From Algibacillus agarilyticus (GTDB lineage: Bacteria > Pseudomonadota > Gammaproteobacteria > Enterobacterales > Alteromonadaceae): DNA of 64,000 bases. The position numbers and the translations under genes are program-made. The DNA lies in the NCBI RefSeq assembly GCF_003286125.1, contig NZ_QMED01000009.1, positions 102,624 through 166,623 on the forward strand, given 5' to 3'. Under the pieces are notes generated by a model. The model was not told the origin of the DNA. It was given only the letters and a program-made list of their open reading frames with translations, and made no database searches. Positions 47,244-56,743 of the stretch are shown one piece after another; within the stretch, counting starts at the first letter, position 1; each line of letters starts with the position of its first letter.

Positions 47244-47732
47244 CTAGTAACCTTTAAGAGTAAATTGAGCGCTTAAATAATAAAAAAGTAAAAATAATAC
47301 TGACCATATAACCGCCAGCACGCCATACATAATCACCAATTCATAACCCAACGTGACCGCGTCAAATTGAGATGCAGCAATATAACTAAATGGGGCGAGC
47401 CCGCCACCAATCCCAACTTGTAAATACTTTGATGATTTTAAAAAACTTAAACTATGACAAAGCGTGCAAGCAAAACATGCCCACATAACACCCAGCCATA
47501 TAGGTATATACCTTGACTCGTTATTAAATATATAAAACTCAAAGTAATATAATGCTGAATCAACTAAAATACCCAGCAAGGTAACACTTAAAATAAGCAA
47601 CCATTCAGAATATTTTTTTGCATAAAAAATCAAATGAAATGCCACCAGCACCATGGCTATTGGAATAAACGCATTTTCCCAATATAGCAAACCAAACCAG
47701 CAAATTTGAAAACCAATAATATTTAGTATCAT
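47244..47732 (-). CDS. DUF2878 family membrane protein
   Basis: A 162-residue protein with five to six membrane helices and the family pattern (NIIGFQICWFGLLYWENAF at the start, GILVDSALYYFEFYIF, PIWLGVMWACFACTLCHSLSFL). Function unknown. DUF2878, chalcone-isomerase-like and DUF3833 genes commonly occur together in that order. Here the upstream partners are absent and a fragment of an oxidoreductase gene on the other strand begins about 40 bp away. Confidence 0.82.
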   Translation of the reverse strand: MILNIIGFQICWFGLLYWENAFIPIAMVLVAFHLIFYAKKYSEWLLILSVTLLGILVDSALYYFEFYIFNNESRYIPIWLGVMWACFACTLCHSLSFLKSSKYLQVGIGGGLAPFSYIAASQFDAVTLGYELVIMYGVLAVIWSVLFLLFYYLSAQFTLKGY

Positions 47733-47759
47733 GAATATACAGCCCCTACATTTTTACTT

Positions 47760-48478
47760 ACGGACGTAAAGTGGATGAAGATCACTTTCCAAGTAGGGCT
47801 TTTCACCAAAAGGTATTAGTGCATGGAGGTTCGGGTGTTGTTGGTCAAATTGCCTTGCAAATTGCTAATTATTTAGGGGCTAACGTTTATTCAACTGGCG
47901 TCGGCGAAAAGCAATTAGCATTAATTGAAACCGGTGAAACTATGTAACAACATACAAATGGCCACAACCGTTTCAACTGTTGAATATCGATTTATCACCT
48001 GCACTCTTTAAAGGTTTGTTTTTGCCTTTATGTTGATCCCCATGCTGCATAACGTGAAGCGTGCAGCTCACCGAGAAATACGGCGTAATACCAATCCGTA
48101 ATAATAAGTATGCCCACTCAGCGAGATTTTAAATGCGCTTGAATGAAAGAATAGTGGTGCTCTTTTGAGTTCGAGCAACACAGAGTAAGCGCATTTAAAA
48201 CTCGCCTGAAAGGAATGCCCCAGCGGCTTTTGACCTGCGTTATCGGTATTTGAAAGGGAACAACCATTCCTGTACACCGACGCCTTGTTCAAAAACCGCT
48301 GGATGTATTCTGAGAGATCACTTATTTATATGAATTGGTATAAATTAGCGGATATGGTTGATGCCGGAAATTAAAAACCGATAGTTGATGAACGGCATTT
48401 CAATTTAGCACAAGTAGGCAAAGCACACGACCATTTAGCCAGTGATAAAGCGGTGGAGTAAGTGGTAATCGCTATTTA
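47760..48478 (+). pseudogene. zinc-type quinone oxidoreductase (MDR family) pseudogene, interrupted by F1
   Basis: Plus-strand fragments of a medium-chain dehydrogenase. 47810-47946 reads KVLVHGGSGVVGQIALQIANYLGANVYSTGVGEKQLALIETGETM, the NADPH-binding Rossmann glycine loop, and then stops. 47984-48087 reads LSPALFKGLFLPL with a frameshift to FMLIPMLHNVKRAAHREI. After the F1 copy at 48088-48341, 48345-48478 reads LADMVDAGN*KPIVDERHFNLAQVGKAHDHLASDKAV E*VVIAI, with two stops. The N-terminal catalytic part is missing. The gene was decayed or truncated and also carries a MITE. Confidence 0.85.
48088..48341 (-). mobile_element. F1 MITE, copy 5 (254 bp)
   Basis: Minus orientation, ATACCAATCCGTAATAATAAG to GAATTGGTAT. 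It is inserted inside the oxidoreductase pseudogene, between codons for HREI and LADMVDAG. Small indels near its left end distinguish it from copies 1 and 2. Confidence 0.85.
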
Positions 48479-48558
48479 ATCGCATTGTATTTAAAGGTAT
48501 ATCAATACCTGACCTTATACTCAAAAAACGCGATCGCGAGCAAAAAATGCTCGCTTAT

Positions 48559-48891
48559 TTATGCAGGGCGAGGTGCAAACATAATGATAGCCATACCGAG
48601 CAAAGCCACACCCGAACCCACTAAATCCCAAGTGGTTGGTCGAATACCATCAACGCCCCATAACCACAACATCGCCACAAAAATATATACACCACCATAG
48701 GCGGCATAAACTCGGCCTGAAGCTTCAGGGTGCAATGAAAGTAACCAAGCAAAAGCCATTAAGCTGAGCGCAGCTGGCAATAATAAAAAGATTGATTTCC
48801 CTTCACGCAACCAAAGATAGGGTAAATAACAGCCTAAAATTTCGGCCAGTGCGGTGATCACAAACAGCCCTACCGTTTTAAATTCTTGCAC
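48559..48891 (-). CDS. YnfA/UPF0060 family small membrane protein
   Basis: A 110-residue inner-membrane protein with four helices, matching Ynf[63 protein letters not shown] and [28 protein letters not shown]. The family is related to small multidrug transporters; its natural substrate is not established. It stands alone between the oxidoreductase pseudogene and the lyase gene. Confidence 0.92.
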   Translation of the reverse strand: MQEFKTVGLFVITALAEILGCYLPYLWLREGKSIFLLLPAALSLMAFAWLLSLHPEASGRVYAAYGGVYIFVAMLWLWGVDGIRPTTWDLVGSGVALLGMAIIMFAPRPA

Positions 48892-49196
48892 ATTATATGA
48901 CCTCTTAATTATTTAACGATTAAAAACCGATACTGAGCCTCTAAACGAGTGTCGTTCGATTTGATTTAATATGTCCCGCTTTTTTTTCACACCTCTGTGT
49001 TTCAATCACCTTCATAAAATCAAACTAAATGACAAAAAATGAGCTACTTATTAACATTGATCAGCATGATGAGTCAAAAATGCATCAACATAATCGTTAA
49101 CACTCATATTCTTGTGATTTAAATTAAACATTTGCGCTTAATTATTCTATTATTTACAAACTATTTACACTTATTGTTGTTCTATATAGGTTTTTT
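48892..49196. other. divergent intergenic region ynfA-like / lyase
   Basis: AT-rich 305-bp region expected to hold both promoters. I see no repeat of the families described above and no clear operator. Confidence 0.4.
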
Positions 49197-50537
49197 ATGC
49201 AAATTAAACGTACTTCTCTACTTGCTTCCATTTTAAGTTTGTCGGTTACACTCACCGCTTGTCAAAACACAATAGATACGGGTTCTGCACCGTCAACTAA
49301 AACCAAATCATCTACATACTTATATCTTGATGAAAACTGGTTAAACGACAGTTACCAACGTTATCAAGCAGGCGATCCCGTTAGGCAGTTAGTCGTTAAA
49401 CGTTTAATTACTAAAGCCGAACAAGGTTTAACCAAAGGCCCTGTTTCGGTATTAGATAAATCGCATGTCCCACCCAGTGGAGATAAACACGATTACATTA
49501 GTATTGGTCCTTATTGGTGGCCAGATCCAACAAAACCAGATGGTTTGCCTTGGAAAAAACGCGATGGCAAAGTCAACCCAACCAGCGCAACAGGGGGGAC
49601 AGATAAAACAACCATGAACAACATGCTATTTCAAATTAGCGATTTAACCCTTGCTTATCATTACACCAAAGAAGAAAAATACGCTAAACATGCCGCTTTA
49701 CTGATCAAGAATTGGTTTTTAGACCCTGCGACCCGCATGAATCCATCGCTAAATTTTGGTCAAGCCGTGCCGGGTGATAGTGACGGACGTAAATACGGGA
49801 TTATTGAAACACGTTGGTTTATTCGTTTAATAGACGACGTTAACTTGCTGTCTCATTCTAAACATTTTACCCACACAGATGAAAACCAATTTAAAACCTG
49901 GATCAGTGATTATTTAACCTGGTTACAAACAAATGAATTAGGTAAAGGCGCCTGTGACGCTCATAACAACCATGGCACTTATTGCGAAGCGCAAGTTGCA
50001 GCTTATGCACTTTACACTGGTGATAAAGCACTCGCTCGTGAATATGTTGAGCGTATTTTTAAGCACAGATTACCTGAACAAGTTAAACCAACAGGAGCAC
50101 AGCCTGATGAGCTTGCTCGTACTCGACCATTACATTATTCAGTCTTTAATTTAGAAGCCTATCTATATGCGGCGCGAGTAGCCGATCAACTCGGCTTAGA
50201 TTATTGGCAATACAAAGCCGAAAATGGCGTAGGCTTGCAAGAAATAATCGACTTTTTATTACCAGCCATTAAAAAACAAGGTTACTGGGCAAACGTAAAA
50301 GATAAAAAAATGCGCCGCGGCCGTTTATACTACTTCTTACAATATGCTTACCAACGTTATGGCGATGACAAATATCGCCAAGCGATTGAAGATTTATATC
50401 CATTAATCATCAAAGAAGATCGCAGCGAGCTTGCGCAATGCTTTTTAATTATGCCTAAGCCTGATTCAGTTACATTAGACCTTTATAAGCAAATGGACCC
50501 AACAGGCAAAAAATCGGGCTATCGCTGTTATTATTAG
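49197..50537 (+). CDS. alginate lyase family lipoprotein (PL5/PL38-like)
   Basis: A 446-residue secreted lyase with a lipoprotein signal (TLTAC, cysteine 22) and an all-helical toroid. Characteristic segments are HDYISIGPYWWPDPTKPDGLPWKKRDGKVNP at about 98-128, TRWFIRLIDDVNLLS and the catalytic DAHNNHGTYCEAQVAAYALYTG with the conserved Asn, His and Tyr. The family eliminates uronic acid linkages in alginate or glucuronan; this sub-type resembles PL38, so either substrate is possible. It has its own promoter region and terminator and stands 4.5 kb from the GH16 gene without a transporter. Confidence 0.83.
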   Translation: MQIKRTSLLASILSLSVTLTACQNTIDTGSAPSTKTKSSTYLYLDENWLNDSYQRYQAGDPVRQLVVKRLITKAEQGLTKGPVSVLDKSHVPPSGDKHDYISIGPYWWPDPTKPDGLPWKKRDGKVNPTSATGGTDKTTMNNMLFQISDLTLAYHYTKEEKYAKHAALLIKNWFLDPATRMNPSLNFGQAVPGDSDGRKYGIIETRWFIRLIDDVNLLSHSKHFTHTDENQFKTWISDYLTWLQTNELGKGACDAHNNHGTYCEAQVAAYALYTGDKALAREYVERIFKHRLPEQVKPTGAQPDELARTRPLHYSVFNLEAYLYAARVADQLGLDYWQYKAENGVGLQEIIDFLLPAIKKQGYWANVKDKKMRRGRLYYFLQYAYQRYGDDKYRQAIEDLYPLIIKEDRSELAQCFLIMPKPDSVTLDLYKQMDPTGKKSGYRCYY

Positions 50538-50621
50538 TCAATCTGTTTTAACGTGTTATACCCATCACCGTTAATAAATGTTCAGATATTAAAATCGATG
50601 GGATAACATCAAATCCAATAT

Positions 50622-50652
50622 AAAGGGGCTTAACCATAGGCCCCTTTTTTTT
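50622..50652 (+). terminator. Rho-independent terminator of the lyase gene
   Basis: Stem AAAGGGGC / GCCCCTTTT extended by T-G and T-A pairs, short loop, followed by eight T residues. Confidence 0.9.
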
Positions 50653-50827
50653 AGCATATTGACAAGCCTTTCACCTGTTTAATACGGTTAATTCGCGAGC
50701 TGGCTAAAAACCCATTCATCTTGGTATGAGCAGGACAATTAAAGTCTAAAAACAGCGCTTCACTATTCCGCAATTTATTTGTTAAAATCGCACAAAATTT
50801 ATTAAAAACTAAACAAGAGCCAACAAA

Positions 50828-51745
50828 ATGCCTATATATGTAGTGGGTCACAAAATCCCAGATTCAGATTCAATTTGCGGTGCAATTGCACTTGCTCATT
50901 TAAAAAACCAAATCGACGAACCAGCCGTTGCAACTCGACTAGGTGAACCTTCACCAGAAACACAGTTCATTTTAGATAAATTTGGATTTGACGCACCAGA
51001 ATATAAAGAAAGCTACGCCGGTGAAGAGGTTTACATTGTTGACCATTCTGAATTAACACAAGCACCAGACGACATAGAACAAGCTACGATTGTCGGTATC
51101 GTGGATCATCATAAATTAGGTGATTTAACAACCTCAACACCACTTGAATGTTGGATCAGACCGGTGGGTTGCAGCAATACCGTTATTAAAATGATGTACG
51201 ATTTTTATGGCGTAGAAATTCCTAAAGACATCGCGGGCATCATGATGTGTGCAATTTTAAGCGACACCGTTATTTTTAAATCGCCTACGTGTACCACTGC
51301 CGATATTAAATGTGTTGAAGCATTAGCTGAAATTGCCGGCATTGCCGACCCTAAAGCGTTAGGCATGGAAATGTTCAAAGTTAAATCAGCGGTTGAAGGC
51401 ACCCCTGTGCGTGATCTTGTTATGCGTGATTTTAAAGATTTCAACATGAATGGTAACTTAGTTGGTATTGGCCAATTAGAAGTTATCGACTTAGCAGTTT
51501 TTGATGAAATTAAAGCCGATTTAGAAGCTGACTTAACAAAACTAAAAGAAGAAGGTAAACGCCACAGCGTATTATTACTTTTAACTGACATTATGAAAGA
51601 AGGTTCAGAGTTGATTATTGCGAGTAACGATACCGCAACAATTGAAAGTGCGTTTGCTAAATCAACCAACAATAAAGTGTGGTTAGACGGTGTATTAAGC
51701 CGTAAGAAGCAAGTTGTTCCACCATTGCAAGAAGCCTTTGCTTAA
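50828..51745 (+). CDS. ppaC: manganese-dependent inorganic pyrophosphatase (family II)
   Basis: Hydrolyses pyrophosphate to phosphate. The 305 residues show the DHH-family metal motifs GHKIPDSDSICGAIA, VDHSE and the signature VDHHKLGDL, then RPVGCSNTVIKMMYDFYG. The C-terminal substrate-binding SRKKQVVPPLQEAF completes the DHHA2 domain. All are intact. A single gene with an overlapping bidirectional terminator shared with the convergent pseudouridine synthase gene. Confidence 0.96.
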   Translation: MPIYVVGHKIPDSDSICGAIALAHLKNQIDEPAVATRLGEPSPETQFILDKFGFDAPEYKESYAGEEVYIVDHSELTQAPDDIEQATIVGIVDHHKLGDLTTSTPLECWIRPVGCSNTVIKMMYDFYGVEIPKDIAGIMMCAILSDTVIFKSPTCTTADIKCVEALAEIAGIADPKALGMEMFKVKSAVEGTPVRDLVMRDFKDFNMNGNLVGIGQLEVIDLAVFDEIKADLEADLTKLKEEGKRHSVLLLLTDIMKEGSELIIASNDTATIESAFAKSTNNKVWLDGVLSRKKQVVPPLQEAFA

Positions 51746-51770
51746 ATAGCAACGTAAACCTTGTTGACAA

Positions 51771-51798
51771 AAACCAAGCATAATTGCTTGGTTTTTTT
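51771..51798. terminator. bidirectional terminator ppaC / rluA-like
   Basis: Stem AAACCAAGCA / TGCTTGGTTT with loop TAAT, followed by T residues on the plus strand and on the minus strand, between two convergent genes. Confidence 0.88.
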
Positions 51799-51802
51799 AA
51801 TT

Positions 51803-52552
51803 TTACGCCTCATAAAATGGGCACGGACAAACTCCAGTAACGACCTTACCCTGCGTTGGATGAATAAATTCAAGTTCACTTGCATGTAGCAATAACCGTT
51901 TAGCCAGTTGCTCGCTACCCTCGCTTTTATACAGATCACAACCTAAAATAGCATGCCCTATATAATAACTATGAATTCGTAGTTGATGAGTGCGCCCCGT
52001 GAGTGGCTTATATTGCACCACACTGCGGCGTGGCATTTTAAATTCAGCATTTAAATCAGCGTCGAGTTTTTGTAATAATTTGTATTCGCTCACCGCCGTT
52101 TTACCCGTGACCTCACAAATTTTAACGCGAGGAAAAATAGTCGGGTCTTTTGCAATAGTAGCTGAAATTTGCCCTTGATCATGCTCAAGCCAGCCTTCTA
52201 GCACGGCAATATAACGTTTATTGACAGTTCTAGCTTGAAACTGTTTGTTTAAATGTGCTGATGAAGCGGCATTAAGCCCAACCACCATAATACCCGATGT
52301 GCCAAAATCTAATCGATGGGGTAATTTTGCATGAGGAAATGCCGGACTGATCCCTTTTTGGCCCTTTAGTAATCGATAGTGAACAGAATCCCAATTGAGT
52401 GGATTTTTACCCGATAAACTCAATAATCCGCTTGGCTTATCGATTAATAGAATATCTTCATCTTGATATAAAATAGTCACCGGCTGATCGCAAGCCGGTG
52501 CGATAAAATCATCAACTATTTTGCTTTTTGATAACACCGTTTCTGGCATCAA
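51803..52552 (-). CDS. RluA-family pseudouridine synthase
   Basis: A 249-residue RNA-modifying enzyme without an S4 domain. ILYQDEDILLIDKPSGLLSLSGK opens the fold, PHRLDFGTSGIMVVGLN carries the catalytic aspartate, and QYKPLTGRTHQLRIHSYYIGHAILGCDLY is the second family block. The short form and the lack of S4 suggest RluA (23S U746 and tRNA U32) or a close paralogue. The catalytic loop reads HRLDFGTSG rather than the more common HRLDxxTSG with Met or Arg, which is within family variation. Confidence 0.85.
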   Translation of the reverse strand: MMPETVLSKSKIVDDFIAPACDQPVTILYQDEDILLIDKPSGLLSLSGKNPLNWDSVHYRLLKGQKGISPAFPHAKLPHRLDFGTSGIMVVGLNAASSAHLNKQFQARTVNKRYIAVLEGWLEHDQGQISATIAKDPTIFPRVKICEVTGKTAVSEYKLLQKLDADLNAEFKMPRRSVVQYKPLTGRTHQLRIHSYYIGHAILGCDLYKSEGSEQLAKRLLLHASELEFIHPTQGKVVTGVCPCPFYEA

Positions 52553-52771
52553 GTTTTCCTCAGTATCGCAGTGACTGACTTAAATAAAAGCAATCAATAA
52601 CATAACCGCCATTTATTATTGTGAATAGCGGTTAAAAAGTTAATTGCAGGCTTAAGTGTAAAGTATACCGTGTAAACAAGCGCTTAATAATAGACAACTA
52701 CCACTTCAATCCAATAAACAGTACTATGCCATGATATATCTAAATAATATTTTAAAGGATAAACGGCGAGT

Positions 52772-53593
52772 ATGAGCAAAAAACATTATGTGATCTGGAA
52801 AGGCGCACAAACAGGCGTGTTTGATACATGGGCAACGGTCAAATCTCTCACCGCCGGCAGCAAAGATGCCCAATATATGGGTTTTGCTAGTAAAGCGGAA
52901 GCTGATGCCGCTTTTAAGTCAACTTACACCAAAGCACTGATGAAGCGCTCGTTAGAAAAATCGGGGGGACCCCGTAATAGCTCGCCCCCAACCAACGCAA
53001 CTAATAGCAGCTCAGAAAACGCCAGTACCGTAAAAAAACAGACAAAAAAATCATCACTGACTCCCGAAAACAACGCCGATTTCAATATATATTGTGATGG
53101 TGCCTGTTCTCCTAACCCAGGTAAATCAGGCACGGGCATGGCAGTTTACGAAAAAGACACCTTAGCGCAATTATGGTATGGCCTACATCAAAAAATGGGC
53201 ACCAATAATACGGCTGAATTAAATGGCATGTTAGAAGCCTTTCGATTTGCCAAACCTTTGATAGCACAAAATAAATCGGTTCAGGTATTGTCCGATTCTA
53301 AATACTCTATTGATTGCATTACAAAATGGGCTAAAGGTTGGCAAGCAAAAGGTTGGAAACGCGGTAAAAATGAAGAAATTAAAAACCTAGCGATCATTCA
53401 AGAGTGCTTCTCGTTGTATCAAGCCATGGCCGATAAAATAATCATTACCCATGTAAAAGGTCACGCCAACATTGAAGGTAATGAGCTATCTGATCGAATG
53501 GCGGTATTAGCCCGCATGAAAGCAGAACAAGGCTTTGTTCAATATACCGATTCAATCAATATACAAGATATTCTCGCGATGCCTTCGGGTTAA
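52772..53593 (+). CDS. ribonuclease HI with N-terminal hybrid-binding domain
   Basis: A 273-residue protein that cleaves RNA in RNA-DNA hybrids. Residues 1-50 (KKHYVIWKGAQTGVFDTWATVKSLTAGSKDAQYMGFASKAEADAAF) are the hybrid-binding, viroplasmin-like domain seen in eukaryotic RNase H1 and some bacterial enzymes. A Ser/Thr/Lys linker (about 55-105) precedes the catalytic domain, with D in YCDGACSPNPG, E in NTAELNGM, D in LSDSKYSIDCI and D in NELSDRMA. The GWKRGKNEEIKNL segment forms the basic handle. A second plain rnhA probably exists elsewhere. Confidence 0.92.
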   Translation: MSKKHYVIWKGAQTGVFDTWATVKSLTAGSKDAQYMGFASKAEADAAFKSTYTKALMKRSLEKSGGPRNSSPPTNATNSSSENASTVKKQTKKSSLTPENNADFNIYCDGACSPNPGKSGTGMAVYEKDTLAQLWYGLHQKMGTNNTAELNGMLEAFRFAKPLIAQNKSVQVLSDSKYSIDCITKWAKGWQAKGWKRGKNEEIKNLAIIQECFSLYQAMADKIIITHVKGHANIEGNELSDRMAVLARMKAEQGFVQYTDSINIQDILAMPSG

Positions 53594-53649
53594 AATAGCA
53601 CCGTTACGGTATTAAAAATTTGAAGTTAAAAAGAACTGAATTTAACAAG

Positions 53650-53674
53650 AGGATGTTATGGTTTTTAACATCCT
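53650..53674 (+). terminator. stem-loop after the RNase H gene
   Basis: Stem AGGATGTTA / TAACATCCT with a T-rich loop, 57 bp after the stop codon; only short T-runs follow. Confidence 0.5.
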
Positions 53675-53741
53675 TAGTTTAGGTGTTTATGCTTGTGTTA
53701 GTGCGCAAAATATTAAAAAATCAACAGAGGCGACAGCGCCG

Positions 53742-54590
53742 TTATTTTTGCGCACTAACACCCATTAAATGATCGACTTTTTCAATGCGCTTAAAGCCAA
53801 CCGCTTTAAGTCGACGAATAACACCATCAACAAAACTGCTGCCTTTTTTAATTAAATGCGGATTACCCGTGTAATGAAAAAATTGGCCACCCGAGCGTAA
53901 TACACGATATATCTGTTGATAAAATTCTTCACTATATAATTCACCGGCCAACGAAAAACGCGGCGGATCATGAATAACCGAATCAAAAGACGTGGACTCC
54001 ATAGAGCGTATTAACTCATAACTACTGCCATGCAATTGCTCTATGCCATTATTGGCTAAATCACGCGACCATGGGTTTTGAGCTCTTAACCCCATCACTT
54101 GCGGGCTTAATTCAATGGTTGTGACCTTACTTGCGCCGATACGATGGGCAGCAATAGCGGCATAACCTAAACCGCTGCAACAATCCAGCACGTTATCGCC
54201 TTTAGACACCGCTTGCTGAGCCATCTCAGAAGCACTTTTATAAGGGTCAGTCCCTTTAGAAATATGCATTTTAACACCGCTAATTTCTAACAATGGCGCA
54301 CCAGTTGTCGGTACTAATTTGTAGTAGCCCGTACTACGATCTTCAAGTGGAAACCAATCACCATCGGTGCAGATATAAATGCGGTGTTTACGCTTAACTA
54401 ATTTTTTTAGATCGGCAACACACAATATATTTTCTTCATCGAGTACTAAAGATTGATCCCGTATTGAGTATTCATGCTCAGAAAGGTGTAAATCGGTTGA
54501 AATTGTCACCCAAGAAAGATCTTGCTCAATCGCATTCAATGCTTGTTGGGCGTTTAAAGCGTGAAGGTAATATCCAAGCATACTGTTCAT
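53742..54590 (-). CDS. class I SAM-dependent methyltransferase
   Basis: A 282-residue protein. The C-terminal half is a Rossmann-type methyltransferase with motif I NVLDCCSGLGYAAIAA at about 134-149, the acidic TTIELSP at the end of strand 2 and motif IV VIHDPPRFSLAGELY. DPPR is reminiscent of DPPY/NPPY enzymes acting on bases or amide groups. The first 120 residues form a separate small domain of unknown role. The substrate is not deducible. Confidence 0.82.
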   Translation of the reverse strand: MNSMLGYYLHALNAQQALNAIEQDLSWVTISTDLHLSEHEYSIRDQSLVLDEENILCVADLKKLVKRKHRIYICTDGDWFPLEDRSTGYYKLVPTTGAPLLEISGVKMHISKGTDPYKSASEMAQQAVSKGDNVLDCCSGLGYAAIAAHRIGASKVTTIELSPQVMGLRAQNPWSRDLANNGIEQLHGSSYELIRSMESTSFDSVIHDPPRFSLAGELYSEEFYQQIYRVLRSGGQFFHYTGNPHLIKKGSSFVDGVIRRLKAVGFKRIEKVDHLMGVSAQK

Positions 54591-54737
54591 CTATTAAATT
54601 AAAATACGGCCGGCATTATACACGTAATAGCAGGCTTAAATAAGTGATTGTAATTAACGTAAAAATCGTCAATCGACCGTTATAATTTGACGATTTAACG
54701 CTTACATTCACGCCAACTATTAAACACAGCGCATAAG

Positions 54738-55295
54738 TTATGTTGCCGTTTTACAAGCCAATTTATAATACTGATTATTATTAAATTCAAATTCATTTAT
54801 AACCTGTAACGGCGTTTTACCCGTGTGCGCTGCAAACGATCTTGGGTTAATTTTGTTAATAAACGTGACCATAATCGGAAAACGCTTGTGCATTTCAGCC
54901 AATGAATAATTAAATATCTGTTCAAATACCCCAGAGCCACGATAAGATTTATCGACGCAAACCGGTCCGTATTGATAAGAATTATCAACGGTTATCACTT
55001 GATTTAAACATTCAGCATCGTTTAAGTGGTTTACCATGTATTCAAACAAAGGCCATTGCAGCCAAAAAGACCAAGAGGCCGCCATCGCATAGGCTACAAT
55101 TTCATCTTCGACACAAGCGATAAAAAGCCCCTCTTCTTCTTGGATCAAACGTGTCAAATGCGCCGGGGTAAACGCGGTGGTAATAAACCCATCGGCTTTG
55201 TCAGCTTCGTTAATTGAATCTATTTGATACTTGTAATGCAAAGCCAATACTTCATCAACATCCGTTAACGAAGCGCGTTTAAATGCGATTTCCAT
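54738..55295 (-). CDS. GNAT family N-acetyltransferase
   Basis: A 185-residue protein with the GNAT pattern: RASLTDVDEVLALHYKYQ (strand 1 and helix 1), FIACVEDEIVAYAMAASW (strands 2-4) and YGPVCVDKSYRGSGVFEQIFNYSLAEM, where the Arg-Gly-x-Gly-like YRGSGV binds acetyl-CoA. The target is unknown. Single gene between the methyltransferase and the esterase. Confidence 0.83.
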   Translation of the reverse strand: MEIAFKRASLTDVDEVLALHYKYQIDSINEADKADGFITTAFTPAHLTRLIQEEEGLFIACVEDEIVAYAMAASWSFWLQWPLFEYMVNHLNDAECLNQVITVDNSYQYGPVCVDKSYRGSGVFEQIFNYSLAEMHKRFPIMVTFINKINPRSFAAHTGKTPLQVINEFEFNNNQYYKLACKTAT

Positions 55296-55353
55296 TATTT
55301 TTTCACCTTAATTTATACCCAAATAACTTAACATGCAGTGTGATGATGATTGA

Positions 55354-56457
55354 TCACCAAGCTTTTACTTTTTTGATATGCGCTATCAATTTTTTAGCAT
55401 TGTTAATATGCTGCTTAACCCGAGGGTGTGCTCGATAACCCGTAAAATCAAATTGTATTAATTCAATATTAGCCGTTGGATTTTCGGCGTTAATTTCATT
55501 TAATGCGGTTTGAATATAACGTGGCCAATGCGCTCTTTTAGAATGGGTTGCATCCATACTCCCTAGAACCGAAACAAATCGAGCATTCGGATAATGTGTC
55601 ATTAAGCGCAGAACAAAACGTTTATAAGCTGCGGTTATGTCTTTTGGCGAAGGCTCGGGTTGTAAACGTTTTTCGTTATCAATAAGCCAGCTATCATTTT
55701 GTCCTAAATTTATAACCACCACATCTGGCTGCCATTGGGCAAAATCCCATACCGTGTCATTATCACCGACGCCCGATATTTGGTCATAAACCTGAGGCAT
55801 AACATGATCGAACCAACTCACCATAAAACCAATTCCGCTTGAAGAAATAGTATGAAATTCGGCATTCAAATGCCGTGCAGTTATTGGTGCATACGACCAG
55901 TAGTGGTTTTTGTCCGCACCGATATTATCTTTTGCGTTATCCGGCGCTTCATTGCCCATACCAGAAGTAATTGAATCACCAAAAAAGGCAATCCGTCGCT
56001 TTAATGCCTTAGGCTTAGCTAATAAATTGGCCTTATCAGCCAACTTAAGCCCTAAAAAATGCGTGCCGCCTTCATGTCCTTCTGTTCGCTTGAATATCTC
56101 TAACTCATTAACCTTTGAAGCTGTGTTGGTTAATAAATAACTTAAATCATATTCATGGCGACCTTTTTTAAGTTCAAGCACGGTAGGAAATTGATCATCA
56201 CCATTTAATATCACGTTATAATAATTTTTCCCGAGTTGATCATCAAAAATAATAACTAATTCATCCCCCGTAAAAGTCGCTTTAATACTGCTGCCTGGCC
56301 AAGAAAGCCAAGGCTGTTTAGGCATTTTAAAATCGACTCGACCGGTATATAAAAACCCATCGTCATCAGCACCTATTTGTACTTGTGCCATAGATGAATA
56401 ACTAATGACAAATAACAACGTTGCCATATTAATTAAACGCATAAACGCCATTTTCAT
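55354..56457 (-). CDS. CE2-type carbohydrate esterase (SGNH hydrolase)
   Basis: A 367-residue exported esterase with a signal peptide to about residue 24 (SYSSMAQ). Residues about 30-145 form the N-terminal jelly-roll domain (SWPGSSIKATFTGDELVIIFDDQ...HEYDLSYLL), and the SGNH domain follows: FFGDSITSGMGNE (nucleophile Ser), SSSGIGFMVSW (Gly), VINLGQNDSW (Asn) and RAHPRVKQH (His). This is the two-domain CE2 layout of enzymes that remove acetyl groups from xylan or other glycans. It is the last polysaccharide-related gene of the window, and lies among core genes. Confidence 0.85.
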   Translation of the reverse strand: MKMAFMRLINMATLLFVISYSSMAQVQIGADDDGFLYTGRVDFKMPKQPWLSWPGSSIKATFTGDELVIIFDDQLGKNYYNVILNGDDQFPTVLELKKGRHEYDLSYLLTNTASKVNELEIFKRTEGHEGGTHFLGLKLADKANLLAKPKALKRRIAFFGDSITSGMGNEAPDNAKDNIGADKNHYWSYAPITARHLNAEFHTISSSGIGFMVSWFDHVMPQVYDQISGVGDNDTVWDFAQWQPDVVVINLGQNDSWLIDNEKRLQPEPSPKDITAAYKRFVLRLMTHYPNARFVSVLGSMDATHSKRAHWPRYIQTALNEINAENPTANIELIQFDFTGYRAHPRVKQHINNAKKLIAHIKKVKAW

Positions 56458-56743
56458 TTTCCTTTATTGATATTTTTATCTAACGCGTTTTAAGTCGGTA
56501 TGCCTATTATATTTTTATGCAATATATCTAAATCGACTCATCGGGTTTCACTTATTGACCGGCATTTTAATTTAAATGCCCCCTTTCACACTGTTATTAA
56601 CACAATAACTAAAGCCGTTTTAGTGGCTTTTACTAACACTACCTTAAATATTCAAGCACAAATATAGATTAATCATTATTAGTGAGAGCCATTTTTAACG
56701 GGTTTAGTTATAATGCGCCATTATTCGCTAAAAAATTATCATT

